Assembly: GCF_000827555.1 (NCBI RefSeq)
Contig: NZ_CDOI01000002.1
Location: forward strand, 1 to 59,977
Reading direction: 5' to 3'
Length of the DNA stretch: 59,977 nucleotides
Source of the DNA: Capnocytophaga canis
GTDB lineage: Bacteria > Bacteroidota > Bacteroidia > Flavobacteriales > Flavobacteriaceae
Shown here in pieces: positions 1 through 9,304 of the stretch (position 1 is the first letter of the stretch; each line of letters begins with the position of its first letter). Below the pieces are notes generated by a model. It saw only the letters and a list, made by a program, of their open reading frames with translations, did not search any database and was not told the DNA's origin. A program made the translations under genes and the position numbers.

Positions 1-2055
1 GGTCGTAAAAAACTTGTAGAACAAAAAGTGGACAGAATTGTTTTCAACGTAGAAAATTCTGTTCAAGCAAGTGGTGGAGATGCCCTCGATGCACTAAAAT
101 CTACGCCAGGAGTTCAGGTACGTAACGAAGATATTTCCATTGTTGGCAAAAATGGTTTACGTGTGATGGTCAACGATAAAATAATACAACTTTCGGGCGA
201 AGAACTCACTAACTACTTGAAATCCATAGCGTCCGACAATATCCAAAAGATTGAAGTTATCACCACACCGCCTTCCAAATACGACGCCGAAGGCAATGCG
301 GGGCTAATCAACATCGTACTTAAAAAAGCCAAGGAAGACCATTGGAGTACCACTCTGCGAACTTCCTACCAACAAGGAATTGAAGGGAATTTACGCAATG
401 GTGCGAATTTTTCCTACCGAAAAAATAAGTTTTCCGCTTTGGCTGATTTGGGATATACGAACGGAAAGCGACACTACGAAAATGATATTCATTTTTGGTA
501 TCCAAAAGAATATTGGGTGAATCGTTTAGAGTCTAAGAGTAAGGTGAAAATTTGGTCGCCTCTTTTAAATTTAAACTACGACCTAACCGATAAAAGTACT
601 CTTGGGGTGCAATTTATGGGAAACTTTTTTAACAAGGAAATCAATGGTTCTACCGCAAATCGTGCGTATCTGTACAATAGCCCGAAACTGATGAAAGAAT
701 ACATCACGTATCAAAACAAACCTGAAAATACTCAAAATCTGTCTGTTAATGTGAATTTCTTGCAGAAAATCGGAAAGAAAGGAGCTAAACTTACCATCGA
801 CACTGATTATTTCCATTATAAGAAAGATAGAAACGATGATTTAAACACTATTTTCTATAATTATCAACTAAATACGCAACCAAAATTATTTGGAAATTCT
901 CTCTCAATGCAACAGATAGATAATTATTCTTTTAAGGCAGATATGGAAACACCTGTTTCGTGGGGAAATCTTTCTTTCGGAGCGAAAATTGCCCGAACAC
1001 AGACCGACAATATCGCTCAATCTGACTTTCGTGATGAAAATCAAATAGAAACTCTTGCTCATAAAGACCACTTTCTTTATACAGAAGATACCCAAGCCTT
1101 GTACGCCGATTGGGCAAAATCTTTCGGAAAGAAATGGAGCGTAAAAGCCGGCGTTCGAGGCGAAAATACACAAACCAAAGGAGTTTCCGTTTTAGCAAAT
1201 AATGAAACACACAAACGAAATTTCTTTAAACTTTTCCCGACATTATATGTTCAATATCAAATTAATGAGAATCACAACATTTCGGCAAATGTAAACCGTC
1301 GTATTTTTCGTCCGCAATTCTTTTCACTTAATCCAGGGAGAAACTATCAGAATCCGAAATCATATGTGGTAGGAAATCCGTTCTTGCAACCTTCCTATTC
1401 ATTAGGAGCTACACTCAACTATTCCTATAAACATTGGCTAACACTTCAATTATCATATACTGACATAGAAGACAGCCGAACTCAAATCACATATCACAAT
1501 CCTGATTTGGAAGAAACTCAAATCCGATGGGAGAATTTTGCCAATACCAATCGATGGAGTGCTTCGGTGAATATCAACAAAAGTTTGTTTTGGTGGTGGG
1601 AAATTTCTGCGTATATGGGAGCAACTTATGAAGATGCAAGACCTTATGTCGATTTATTCCCCGATAAAATGATAAGCCGAGGAGGTTATCAAAACTTGCA
1701 GAATACTTTTATGCTCAATGAAAGCAAAACTTTACAAGCAAATGTATCGTATTTCTATCAATTTCCGTGGGATAGTGGCACGAGAAGGGTTTCGGAGTCT
1801 TCAAGTTTGGATTTAGGTATTAAGTATTTAGCTTTCGACAAAAAATTGACTCTTGCCCTTTACGTGAATGATATTTTCAAAACTGAGGCAATGACTTTTA
1901 CCTCTCATATTGAAAAACAAGATATTAAGGAAAGCTATCGTCAGTATTATGACAATCGTTACGTACGTCTTTCTCTTACCTATAAATTTGGAAATAGCAA
2001 AATTTCGGTACGAAAAAGAGAGGGAGGAAATGCAGAAGAACGTAATAGAAGTTAA
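1..2055 (+). CDS. TonB-receptor-like outer-membrane beta-barrel protein, 5' end outside window
   Basis: The reading frame is open from base 1, so the gene starts upstream of the window; the GTG at 28 is internal. The first visible part is a plug-like domain (about residues 1-115 of the visible part; conserved stretch VFNVENSV, then GGDALDALKSTPGV and IEVITTPPSKYDAEGNAG). The rest is rich in alternating aromatic/polar strands typical of a large barrel and matches the OMP_b-brl_3 style of outer-membrane proteins that carry an N-terminal carboxypeptidase-regulatory-like domain; that domain would lie before base 1. Such proteins sit in the outer membrane and are probably energised by TonB; the ligand cannot be read from sequence. 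It ends in a basic, non-aromatic tail, unlike classical TonB receptors that end in Phe. A strong terminator follows at 2130. Family call is firm; substrate unknown. Confidence 0.85.
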   Translation, partial: GRKKLVEQKVDRIVFNVENSVQASGGDALDALKSTPGVQVRNEDISIVGKNGLRVMVNDKIIQLSGEELTNYLKSIASDNIQKIEVITTPPSKYDAEGNAGLINIVLKKAKEDHWSTTLRTSYQQGIEGNLRNGANFSYRKNKFSALADLGYTNGKRHYENDIHFWYPKEYWVNRLESKSKVKIWSPLLNLNYDLTDKSTLGVQFMGNFFNKEINGSTANRAYLYNSPKLMKEYITYQNKPENTQNLSVNVNFLQKIGKKGAKLTIDTDYFHYKKDRNDDLNTIFYNYQLNTQPKLFGNSLSMQQIDNYSFKADMETPVSWGNLSFGAKIARTQTDNIAQSDFRDENQIETLAHKDHFLYTEDTQALYADWAKSFGKKWSVKAGVRGENTQTKGVSVLANNETHKRNFFKLFPTLYVQYQINENHNISANVNRRIFRPQFFSLNPGRNYQNPKSYVVGNPFLQPSYSLGATLNYSYKHWLTLQLSYTDIEDSRTQITYHNPDLEETQIRWENFANTNRWSASVNINKSLFWWWEISAYMGATYEDARPYVDLFPDKMISRGGYQNLQNTFMLNESKTLQANVSYFYQFPWDSGTRRVSESSSLDLGIKYLAFDKKLTLALYVNDIFKTEAMTFTSHIEKQDIKESYRQYYDNRYVRLSLTYKFGNSKISVRKREGGNAEERNRS

Positions 2056-2129
2056 TACAATTCGTTTATTATTTTCTACATATTTTAGAGATTTATAATT
2101 CCTTAGAATATCTCTACTTTTAGCTTCGG

Positions 2130-2160
2130 GGAGTGTTTAAAAAACACTCCTTTTTTGTTT
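2130..2160 (+). terminator. Rho-independent terminator of the barrel gene
   Basis: A perfect 9-bp stem (arms 2130-2138 and 2142-2150, GGAGTGTTT/AAACACTCC) with a 3-nt loop is followed by a T-rich run from 2151. It lies 75 bp after the stop codon at 2055. Confidence 0.88.
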
Positions 2161-2210
2161 TATTAGTTCGAGTATTTAGGCGAAGACTGAAAACAAACGA
2201 TTAACGCTTC

Positions 2211-2500
2211 AACTAATTAGGCGAAAGTAGAAAACGAGCGGTTTGACACTTCAACTAATTAGGCGAAAGCAGAAAACGAGCGGTTGACACTTCAACTAAT
2301 TAGGCGAAAGCAGAAAACGAGCGGTTTGACACTTCAACTAATTAGGCGAAAGCAGAAAACAAGCGGTTGACACTTCAACTAATTAGGCGAAAGTAGAAAA
2401 CAAGTGGTTGATACTTCAACTAATTAGGCGAAAGCAGAAAACAAGTGGTTGACGCTTCAACTAATTAGGCGAAAGCAGAAAACAAGCGGTTTGACACTTC
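2211..2500. repeat. Seven-copy 41/42-bp tandem repeat
   Basis: Seven head-to-tail units begin with AACTAATTAGGCGAAAG and end with GACACTTC or a close variant: 2211-2252, 2253-2293, 2294-2335, 2336-2376, 2377-2417, 2418-2458 and 2459-2500. Lengths are 42, 41, 42, 41, 41, 41 and 42; the length change comes from GGTTTG versus GGTTG inside the unit. A more diverged unit may precede at about 2166-2210. The changing length breaks any reading frame, so it is non-coding. Each unit holds the 8-bp palindrome CTAATTAG. There are no spacers, so it is not a CRISPR array. It fills the gap between two convergent genes. Confidence 0.95.
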
Positions 2501-2638
2501 GGGCAAATACCCAAATATAAAAAACGAGTGTTTTCTATATATCTACGTAGGATTTTTTGTTAGTTGCTAAATTAGTAATTACAGATAATCAATAATATTT
2601 TGAAAGTCTTACAGTTTTTAATGTCTTACCACTAGGAA

Positions 2639-2995
2639 TTATACATTCCCTAAGTACTGCTTTACTGCTTGAATCGTTTTTGTTGCATTTCCGACAAAAA
2701 CTTGTTCATCAACCACGATTACGGGACGAGCCAAAAAGGTGTAATGTTCTAAAATAAGTTGTTTGTACTCATTTTCTGTCAGATTTTCAGCTTTAAGGTT
2801 GCGACTTTTGTAAAGTTGTGAACGTTTGTTGCATAAAGCTTCGTAATTCCCAACCTTACTTTTCAAAAAGTCCAAATCAGTTTCCGAAATCGGTATTTTT
2901 TTGATGTCTTGCAACTCGAAATCTGTTGGGAGTTGCAAATCATTTAAAATGCGTTTACAGGTGTCACAAGAACTTAAATAATATACTTTTCTCAT
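2639..2995 (-). CDS. ArsC/Spx-like thioredoxin-fold protein
   Basis: A 118-residue protein of the arsenate-reductase (ArsC/Spx/YffB) family. It begins MRKVYYLSSCDTCKRIL: the CxxC (Cys10, Cys13) directly after the first strand is the expected active site, and the conserved cis-Pro region appears as FLARPVIVVDEQVFVGN near residues 85-101, including the Arg-Pro typical of ArsC-like proteins. The frame stays open upstream into fabH, but the ATG at 2995 starts at the conserved N-terminus and lies 4 bp after the fabH stop, so the two are probably co-transcribed. It may be a thiol-redox protein or reductase; arsenate activity is not implied, because no ars genes are nearby. Confidence 0.82.
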   Translation of the reverse strand: MRKVYYLSSCDTCKRILNDLQLPTDFELQDIKKIPISETDLDFLKSKVGNYEALCNKRSQLYKSRNLKAENLTENEYKQLILEHYTFLARPVIVVDEQVFVGNATKTIQAVKQYLGNV

Positions 2996-2999
2996 TGCT

Positions 3000-4010
3000 T
3001 TACCATCGAATAATTGCACTTGCCCATGTGAATCCACTACCAAAGGCAGCCAAAACCACCAAATCACCATCTTTAATTCTTCCTTGCTCAAAAGCCTCCG
3101 TTAGAGCAATTGGTATGGAAGCCGCTGTGGTATTTCCGTATTTCATGATGTTATTAAATACTTGATCATCACTTAGTTTAAATTTTTGTTGTATAAACTG
3201 AGAAATACGCAAATTGGCTTGATGTGGAATCAGCATGTTAATATCTTCCTTTGACAGTCCGTTATGTTGCAAACCTTCCTGAATAACTTCTGCAAAACGG
3301 ATTACAGCATTTTTGAAAACATGTTGTCCGTTCATGTATGGAAAATAACTTACGTCCGTTGAATCATTTTCAGCAATAATATCTGTAACCCAACGATTTG
3401 CAATTCCAGGTGCGATGAGAGCTAACTCCTCGGCATGAATTCCCTCGCTATGCAGATGAGTTGACAATATACCCTTTTGTGGGTTCTCTTCTCTTGAAAT
3501 GATAGCCGCTCCCGCTCCATCGCCAAAAATAACAGATACGTTGCGTCCTCGTGTGGTAAAATCTAATCCAGGTGATTGTGTTTCAGCCCCAATAATCAAA
3601 ATATTTTTGTACATACCTGTCTTTATGTACTGATCAGCAACCGAAAGTGCATAAATAAAACCAGAACATTGATTCCGTACGTCCAAAGCTCCTACGGTTT
3701 TTAGTCCTAATTCCTTTTGAACTAACACACCTGATCCAGGGAAATAGTAATCAGGGCTTAGAGTTGCGAAAATAATGAAATCAATATCGTTTTTGTCGAT
3801 TCCTGCATTTTCAATGGCTTTTAAACTTGCCTTAACCCCCATTGAAGTGGTGGTATCTTCGCCTTTTATTACGTGCCTACGCTCTTCGATTCCAGTGCGT
3901 TCACGAATCCAAGCGTCATTAGTATCCATCCGTTTGGACAGATCATCATTGGTTACTACATTCGCAGGAACATAGAAACCTAAACCTTTTATTTTTGAAC
4001 GATATAACAT
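3000..4010 (-). CDS. fabH: Beta-ketoacyl-ACP synthase III (FabH-type)
   Basis: 336 residues, the normal length for the family. The catalytic triad is visible: Cys115 in RNQCSGF, His263 in IPHQANLRI and Asn293 in YGNTTAAS. The family condenses acetyl-CoA (or a branched starter acyl-CoA) with malonyl-ACP to start fatty-acid synthesis in the cytoplasm. No plsX, rpmF or other fab gene is adjacent, so this could be a second FabH paralogue rather than the one in the main lipid operon; paralogues of this kind are common in Bacteroidota and may use unusual acyl starters. The next gene downstream encodes an ArsC/Spx-like protein. No clear TAnnTTTG promoter was found just upstream of 4010. Confidence 0.93.
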   Translation of the reverse strand: MLYRSKIKGLGFYVPANVVTNDDLSKRMDTNDAWIRERTGIEERRHVIKGEDTTTSMGVKASLKAIENAGIDKNDIDFIIFATLSPDYYFPGSGVLVQKELGLKTVGALDVRNQCSGFIYALSVADQYIKTGMYKNILIIGAETQSPGLDFTTRGRNVSVIFGDGAGAAIISREENPQKGILSTHLHSEGIHAEELALIAPGIANRWVTDIIAENDSTDVSYFPYMNGQHVFKNAVIRFAEVIQEGLQHNGLSKEDINMLIPHQANLRISQFIQQKFKLSDDQVFNNIMKYGNTTAASIPIALTEAFEQGRIKDGDLVVLAAFGSGFTWASAIIRW

Positions 4011-4130
4011 ATGAATTATTGTTATCTCAATTTGATTTTCTTAAAGATTTTAGGATAATTATGAAATTATGAATCTTTTTACTTTTCTAAAAGCTTTATC
4101 TAAAACTTTCTGACGATATTTTGAAAATCA

Positions 4131-4868
4131 TTATTGAGTGGTTGATTTATCTGTTTTTTTCTTTTCTTTTTCTTTTTTATACAGAGGAATCAAGTAGGTG
4201 ATAGTATAATTGAAATTCGCTCCGAATCGGCTTCCTTCACGGACTCTGTTGAATCCAGGAATCCAATAATTAGGAAAGCTATCCGTAGGATTTGCTATCA
4301 TAACCCCTAATCGCAAACTTGCTCCGGCAAATAAATTGGTGAATAATTCTACTTTCATCCCTAAGATTACTTCCAGCCAATGAGCAGTTCGACCCTCATA
4401 GTTTCGTAACCAATTCGGATTGTTTCCTGTTGTATTTTCCTCCCAGTACGGATTGGTGGTATAAATCATGTAGGAAGTCAATTCCTGAGCAAATCGCGAA
4501 AAGGCATATCTTCCTCCCATATAAATCATATTTTCCATTCCATACCAATTATTGTAGGCATTATAATCTATTCCCAATCGGATAAATTGTCCAGTAGTTT
4601 TGTATGAAAAAAAATCTTCGTTTTTGGATCTATTTTCAAAACCTACTTCGGCAGCCAAATAATAGTTATAGTTCCACCGATAGTCCCCCACAAATTCCAA
4701 TCCACTGTACCCCTTTTGTAAAAAGGAACGTATAGGTTTGCTAACGTCCATTCCTACGCGCAATCCATAGCGTTGTTTGTAGGTTGTTTCTTTTGTATCT
4801 TCTTGAGCTATAGTAGTTTGATAGAATAAAAAACTAATGATAAAGCTGTATGTGAGCGTTTTTTTCAT
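4131..4868 (-). CDS. DUF6048-type predicted outer-membrane protein
   Basis: 245 residues with an N-terminal signal peptide (hydrophobic about 5-20, AQ cleavage near 21-22). The mature part has repeated aromatic strands (YRWNYNYYLAAEVGF, FIRLGIDYNAY, GASLRLGVM, FNYTITYLIPLY) like a small beta-barrel and ends in a Lys-rich tail. I assign it to DUF6048 from its sequence style and from its partner: the upstream gene looks like DUF6452, and these two are a recurrent pair in flavobacteria. The start codon lies inside the upstream gene (35-bp overlap), which suggests translational coupling. Function unknown; probably envelope. Confidence 0.75.
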   Translation of the reverse strand: MKKTLTYSFIISFLFYQTTIAQEDTKETTYKQRYGLRVGMDVSKPIRSFLQKGYSGLEFVGDYRWNYNYYLAAEVGFENRSKNEDFFSYKTTGQFIRLGIDYNAYNNWYGMENMIYMGGRYAFSRFAQELTSYMIYTTNPYWEENTTGNNPNWLRNYEGRTAHWLEVILGMKVELFTNLFAGASLRLGVMIANPTDSFPNYWIPGFNRVREGSRFGANFNYTITYLIPLYKKEKEKKKTDKSTTQ

Positions 4869-5346
4869 TTTCTACTTCCGTTTTTGTAACGTTAATTGAT
4901 TGTATCCAAGTATCATCAGGATTTTCGATGGTAGCACTCACAGTATTGTATGTAGCTTTAAAACCACATGCTCGGCTAACAAACTCTTCCTGTACCTGAT
5001 ATGTAAACGTGATGGTCGTCATATCTCCACCAGTAATTTCTCCCGTTGTGTTATTATAGTTTGCATTGCTTACCATAACATATGAAGTTTTGGGCTCGGC
5101 AACTTTCAATGGCAGAGCTATCGAATCGGTTGAAGCGTTGATTAACAAGGTGTTCTTTCCTTCTCCATAGACAATTAAATTTGAGACTTTCTTTTCCTTT
5201 TGGGTAGACATATCTCGGAAGCGAATCACTAATTGGGGTGTATTTACCTTTTGATCACACAAATCATCTGACTCACAAGATGTTATCCATAAAAAAGACA
5301 GTGCTAATAAAGGGATAACTATATAAAGTTTAGAATATGATTTCAT
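4834..5346 (-). CDS. DUF6452-type lipoprotein
   Basis: 170 residues. Signal peptide II: hydrophobic core 8-21 and lipid-attachment cysteine at 24 (WITSC). The cysteine is followed by ESDDLCD; acidic residues at +2 to +5 resemble the lipoprotein export signal that sends lipoproteins to the cell surface in Capnocytophaga, so surface exposure is plausible (inference). Two further cysteines, in DDLCDQ and SRACGF, may form a disulfide. The DUF6452 label rests on overall similarity and on the downstream overlapping DUF6048-like gene. A weak promoter match (TATCTTTA, 5366-5373) lies 20 bp upstream. Function unknown. Confidence 0.72.
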   Translation of the reverse strand: MKSYSKLYIVIPLLALSFLWITSCESDDLCDQKVNTPQLVIRFRDMSTQKEKKVSNLIVYGEGKNTLLINASTDSIALPLKVAEPKTSYVMVSNANYNNTTGEITGGDMTTITFTYQVQEEFVSRACGFKATYNTVSATIENPDDTWIQSINVTKTEVENEKNAHIQLYH

Positions 5347-5459
5347 TTAAACGGATTTTAGGTTGTAAAGATAGGAATTTATCATTTAACAAAACAATTC
5401 CGACCTGTTTTTTGTGTGAATTGAGGTGTCATTCAAAATCGCAACAGGATAATGTCATA

Positions 5460-5509
5460 AAAACTTCGTGAAAGTCATCTTTTTTAATAGACAACTTCAG
5501 CGAAGTTTT
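5460..5509 (-). terminator. Probable terminator of the wecA-like/mutS operon
   Basis: Inverted repeat AAAACTTCG (5460-5468) / CGAAGTTTT (5501-5509) with a 32-nt loop. Read on the minus strand it ends in a short T run and lies 27 bp after the mutS stop. A smaller nested hairpin (AACTTC-GCT-GAAGTT, 5493-5507) is an alternative. Confidence 0.55.
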
Positions 5510-5535
5510 TATACATTTTACTTTAAATCAAATGA

Positions 5536-8133
5536 TTAATTTCCGATTATTCTTTTCAATTCATTGAGTTTCATCAATGCTTCCACAGGAGTAATTGTAT
5601 TGATGTCGATTTGTGTAATTTCGTTTTTGAGTTCTTCCAACAGAGGATCTTCAATGTTGAAAAAACTCAGTTGCATTTCTTTTTGAGTTGATTTCAAAGT
5701 TTCCGAAGTTGTGGAGGAAGAATGAGATTCTTCCAACTTTTTAAGTATTTTATTTGCTTTTTGGATAACGAATTGAGGCATTCCCGCCATTTTAGCCACG
5801 TGAATTCCAAAACTGTGTGCCGAACCTCCCGAAACCAATTTGCGTAGAAAAAGAACGCTATCTTTCGTTTCTTTAACCGAGACATTAAAGTTTTTAATAC
5901 GTTCAAAACTTTCGGTCATTTCGTTCAGTTCGTGGTAATGCGTTGCAAATAATGTTTTAGCTTTGGAAGGATGTTCATGTAGGTATTCAGCAATTGCCCA
6001 AGCGATAGAAATCCCGTCGTACGTACTTGTACCACGACCGATTTCGTCCAAAAGCACCAAACTTCGTTCCGATATATTATTCAAAATGAGGGCGGCTTCA
6101 TTCATTTCAACCATAAAGGTTGATTCGCCCATAGAAATATTATCACTTGCACCAACACGTGTGAAAATCTTATCAACAATCCCGATTTGAGCCGATTCTG
6201 CAGGAACAAAGCTTCCGATTTGAGCCAACAGAACAATTAACGCACTTTGTCGCAAAATGGCAGATTTACCTGACATGTTAGGCCCTGTAATCATTATAAT
6301 TTGCTGAGAATCACGGTCAAGGTATACGTCATTAGCTATGTAGGGAACCCCCACAGGCAACTGTTTTTCAATCACAGGATGACGTCCATTCTTGATATTT
6401 AGAACAAACGATGCATCCATTTCAGGGCGACTATAATTATTTTCAATAGCAAGTTGAGCAAATCCACAAAGGCAATCGAGCTGACCTATAAGCGATGCAT
6501 TTGTTTGAATTTGAGCAATATATTCATTTGTGAAAGATACCAATTCCGAAAAAATACGCTGTTCCAATTGGGATATTTTTTCTTCAGCTCCTAATATTTT
6601 AGCTTCGTATTCTTTTAGCTCATCTGTGATATATCGCTCAGCATTGACCAAGGTTTGTTTGCGAATCCACTCAGCAGGAACTTTGTCTCTATGCGTATTT
6701 CGAACTTCAATATAATACCCAAAAACGTTATTGCTATCAATTTTCAATGAAGGAATTCCTGTACGTTCTGTTTCACGTTTGAGCATGTCGTCTAAATAGG
6801 ATTTCCCTGATTGTGAGAGATTTCTTAGCTCATCCAAATCTGCAGAAAATCCTTTGGCAACAACATTTCCTTTAAGGATGTTCACAGGAGCATCATCAAA
6901 GAGCGTATTTTTTATTCGTAAACAAAGTTGTTCGCAAGCGTGCATTCTATCTCCCAATGCTTTCAGATGTTCATTGTCTGAAAGTACGCAAAGTTGTTTA
7001 ATGGGAGGTATCGCCTCCAAAGACATACGTAGTTGTACGACCTCACGAGGGGATATCTTTTCTGTAGCTACTTTTGAAATAAGTCGCTCAATATCACTAA
7101 TTTTAGCAACTTGTTCTTTAACTTTATGTAGGGTATCAATGTGCTGCATGAAATGTGCTACTACTTCATGTCGTTGCTCTATCTGATTGATTTTTTTCAG
7201 TGGGAGCGCCAACCAACGTTTGAGGGTTCTGCTTCCCATTGCCGACGTGGTTTTGTCAATGATATCCAACAGTGTTACGGATTGGCTCGAAGTCCCTGTG
7301 TAGAGTTCCAAGTTTCGGATAGTGAATTTATCAAGCCAAACATAGGCATCTTCAACTATACGCTGAATAGAAGTGATGTGCTGTAATTTATTATGCTGTG
7401 TTTCAGAAAGATAAAAAAGAATTGATCCAGCTGCTAAAATTGCTTCAGAAAGTTCGTCTACACCAAAACCTTTAAGAGAATTAGTTTGAAAATGCTGTGT
7501 AAGTACCTGATTGGCATAATCTTGCTTATATACCCAATCTTCCAAAAAGAAAAGGTGGAAATCCTCTCCAAAGCTGTCAATAAAATCTTTTTTTTGTTTT
7601 TTAGCAATAAGAATTTCACTAGGTTTAAAATTTTGTAATAGTTTGTCGATATAAAATCTATCACCTTGTGCTACTAAAAATTCACCTGTGGAAATATCCA
7701 GAAAAGCGACCCCATTGGTTGTTTTTCCAAACCAGAGCGATGCTAAGAAATTATTGGACTTAGAGTGAAGTATATCATCATTCAGCGCTACTCCTGGAGT
7801 AACCAGTTCGGTAACGCCTCGTTTAACAATTCCTTTGACCGTTTTTGGGTCTTCCAATTGGTCACAAATAGCAACTCGATAACCTGCTTTGACCAATTTG
7901 GGTAAATACGTATTTATGGAATGATGCGGAAAACCAGCTAATTCGGTACGTTCGCTACCGTTATTTCTGTTTGTAAGCACAATATCAAGCACTTGAGCAG
8001 TTTTGACAGCATCTTCTCCAAAAGTTTCGTAAAAATCTCCCACTCTAAAAAGCAATAGAGCATCAGGATATTTTGACTTTATCTGATTGTATTGCTTCAT
8101 TAAAGGAGTTTCTTTCGTAGCTTTTTTTGACAC
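5536..8133 (-). CDS. mutS: DNA mismatch repair ATPase MutS
   Basis: 865 residues, full length. The mismatch-sensing Phe-x-Glu is present (Phe34-Tyr-Glu36 in GDFYETFGE), followed by connector, lever and clamp regions. The ABC-type ATPase has its Walker A GPNMSGKS near residues 613-621, a Walker B with LLDEIGRGT, and FATHYHEL. It recognises base mispairs and recruits MutL. The start is a GTG at 8133, 4 bp after the stop of the upstream glycosyltransferase gene; the next Met (residue 12) would cut into the conserved KETPLMKQYN N-terminus, so GTG is preferred. A second, membrane-anchored MutS-like gene lies at 16207-17976. Confidence 0.97.
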   Translation of the reverse strand: MSKKATKETPLMKQYNQIKSKYPDALLLFRVGDFYETFGEDAVKTAQVLDIVLTNRNNGSERTELAGFPHHSINTYLPKLVKAGYRVAICDQLEDPKTVKGIVKRGVTELVTPGVALNDDILHSKSNNFLASLWFGKTTNGVAFLDISTGEFLVAQGDRFYIDKLLQNFKPSEILIAKKQKKDFIDSFGEDFHLFFLEDWVYKQDYANQVLTQHFQTNSLKGFGVDELSEAILAAGSILFYLSETQHNKLQHITSIQRIVEDAYVWLDKFTIRNLELYTGTSSQSVTLLDIIDKTTSAMGSRTLKRWLALPLKKINQIEQRHEVVAHFMQHIDTLHKVKEQVAKISDIERLISKVATEKISPREVVQLRMSLEAIPPIKQLCVLSDNEHLKALGDRMHACEQLCLRIKNTLFDDAPVNILKGNVVAKGFSADLDELRNLSQSGKSYLDDMLKRETERTGIPSLKIDSNNVFGYYIEVRNTHRDKVPAEWIRKQTLVNAERYITDELKEYEAKILGAEEKISQLEQRIFSELVSFTNEYIAQIQTNASLIGQLDCLCGFAQLAIENNYSRPEMDASFVLNIKNGRHPVIEKQLPVGVPYIANDVYLDRDSQQIIMITGPNMSGKSAILRQSALIVLLAQIGSFVPAESAQIGIVDKIFTRVGASDNISMGESTFMVEMNEAALILNNISERSLVLLDEIGRGTSTYDGISIAWAIAEYLHEHPSKAKTLFATHYHELNEMTESFERIKNFNVSVKETKDSVLFLRKLVSGGSAHSFGIHVAKMAGMPQFVIQKANKILKKLEESHSSSTTSETLKSTQKEMQLSFFNIEDPLLEELKNEITQIDINTITPVEALMKLNELKRIIGN

Positions 8134-8137
8134 GGGG

Positions 8138-9286
8138 TTATTTTTTGTGTTTGCTTAATCCAGTTTTATTTAGTATTCTTCGTATTTTTTGTTTACTTTT
8201 TCGTGTGTTGTAACTTCTATTGAAATAAAACAGAAGTAATGCTAACCCAACGAAAATAGCTGAAAGAAACAAAAACACGTAGGTGGAAGAAAAAATCGTA
8301 TTTAAATATAGAATTACCACAAGAACAACTAAGTTAATGAAAGCCAAAAACAAACTTGCCTTTCCGTGAGTAAGTCCTGTGTAGTCAATCAGTACATGGT
8401 GGATGTGGCTTCTATCGGCTAAGAAAGGTTTCCCATGTCGTACAATACGCGTAACAAAAACACGTGTAGTATCAAAAAAAGGAATAAATATAACAGCCAA
8501 CACAACCCAAATTTTATTGATTGGTTTTATATGAGCATTTACTAACTCCTCCGGTGACAAGGAAAAAAATTTCAGCACCAAAAATCCGATAATGAATCCG
8601 ACAATCATTGAACCTGTGTCGCCCATAAATATTTTTTTCTTTTCCGACAGGTTATATCGTAAAAAGGCTAACAAAAAGCCTATACAAAGAGCCGACAGGA
8701 GACAGTAGTAATGATTTCCTGATAAATAAAATATGTATGCGAAACTTGCAAAAATTACAATTCCGACCATTGCTGCTGATCCGTTGATACCGTCAATCAA
8801 ATTGAATGAATTTACAATGGCCATCATAACCATACAAGACAGTAGCACTGAGATCCAAAAGTCAATTTCATTGATAAAAAAGAATCCATCTAATGAACGT
8901 ACCCAAAGTTGTGTTCCATAAAACAAAATAAGGGTGGAGAGTACCTGACCAATGATTTTAGTTTTAGGCTGTACGCCTACTAAATCATCCTTTAATCCAA
9001 TGAAAAAAAGTATACTTACGCTTGAGATGATGTTAGTTCCTATGTGATCAACGTCATAATCACGAATGAAAAATATGGTGAAAATGATGCTGATAAAAAA
9101 AGCAATCCCTCCCATTGTAGGCGTTCTCTGCGTATGTGAGCTTCTTTCGTTCGGATTGTCCATCAAGTTTTTATTTACAACAATGTAAATAATTTTTGGC
9201 AAAACAAGGTAACTCACCACGAAGGAGAGCGTGAAAACCCATATTATCGTTGCCATTAGTCCCTGTGAGAGTAGAAGTTCTTTCAT
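8138..9286 (-). CDS. MraY/WecA-like undecaprenyl-phosphate glycosyl-1-phosphate transferase
   Basis: A polytopic membrane protein (about 10 hydrophobic segments, 382 residues from this start). The family motifs are visible: DNPNERSSHTQRTPTMGG after the first helix, NLIDGINGSAA, GDTGSMIVGF, and DRSHIHHVLID with the HIHH motif typical of WecA/TagO-type enzymes rather than MraY proper. These enzymes move a sugar-1-phosphate from a UDP-sugar to undecaprenyl phosphate, starting O-antigen or other surface glycans. The frame is open to 9307, but a good promoter (-7 box at 9305-9312) would start transcription near 9300, so the ATG at 9286 is preferred; 9256 is another possibility. mutS follows 4 bp downstream. 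Confidence 0.87.
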   Translation of the reverse strand: MKELLLSQGLMATIIWVFTLSFVVSYLVLPKIIYIVVNKNLMDNPNERSSHTQRTPTMGGIAFFISIIFTIFFIRDYDVDHIGTNIISSVSILFFIGLKDDLVGVQPKTKIIGQVLSTLILFYGTQLWVRSLDGFFFINEIDFWISVLLSCMVMMAIVNSFNLIDGINGSAAMVGIVIFASFAYIFYLSGNHYYCLLSALCIGFLLAFLRYNLSEKKKIFMGDTGSMIVGFIIGFLVLKFFSLSPEELVNAHIKPINKIWVVLAVIFIPFFDTTRVFVTRIVRHGKPFLADRSHIHHVLIDYTGLTHGKASLFLAFINLVVLVVILYLNTIFSSTYVFLFLSAIFVGLALLLFYFNRSYNTRKSKQKIRRILNKTGLSKHKK

Positions 9287-9304
9287 AAAAAAATCTCTAT
9301 TCCG

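Noticed and set aside
1910-2098. 62-codon frame overlapping the end of the barrel gene
   Set aside because: It lies in another frame inside the barrel gene, has no promoter and runs across the gene end; a chance frame.
2211-2500. Possible CRISPR array
   Set aside because: Units follow each other directly without unique spacers and no cas genes are near; it is a plain tandem repeat.
2639-2995. Arsenic-resistance arsenate reductase
   Set aside because: Only the ArsC-like fold is shown; no arsR, arsB or acr3 gene nearby, and it is linked to fabH.
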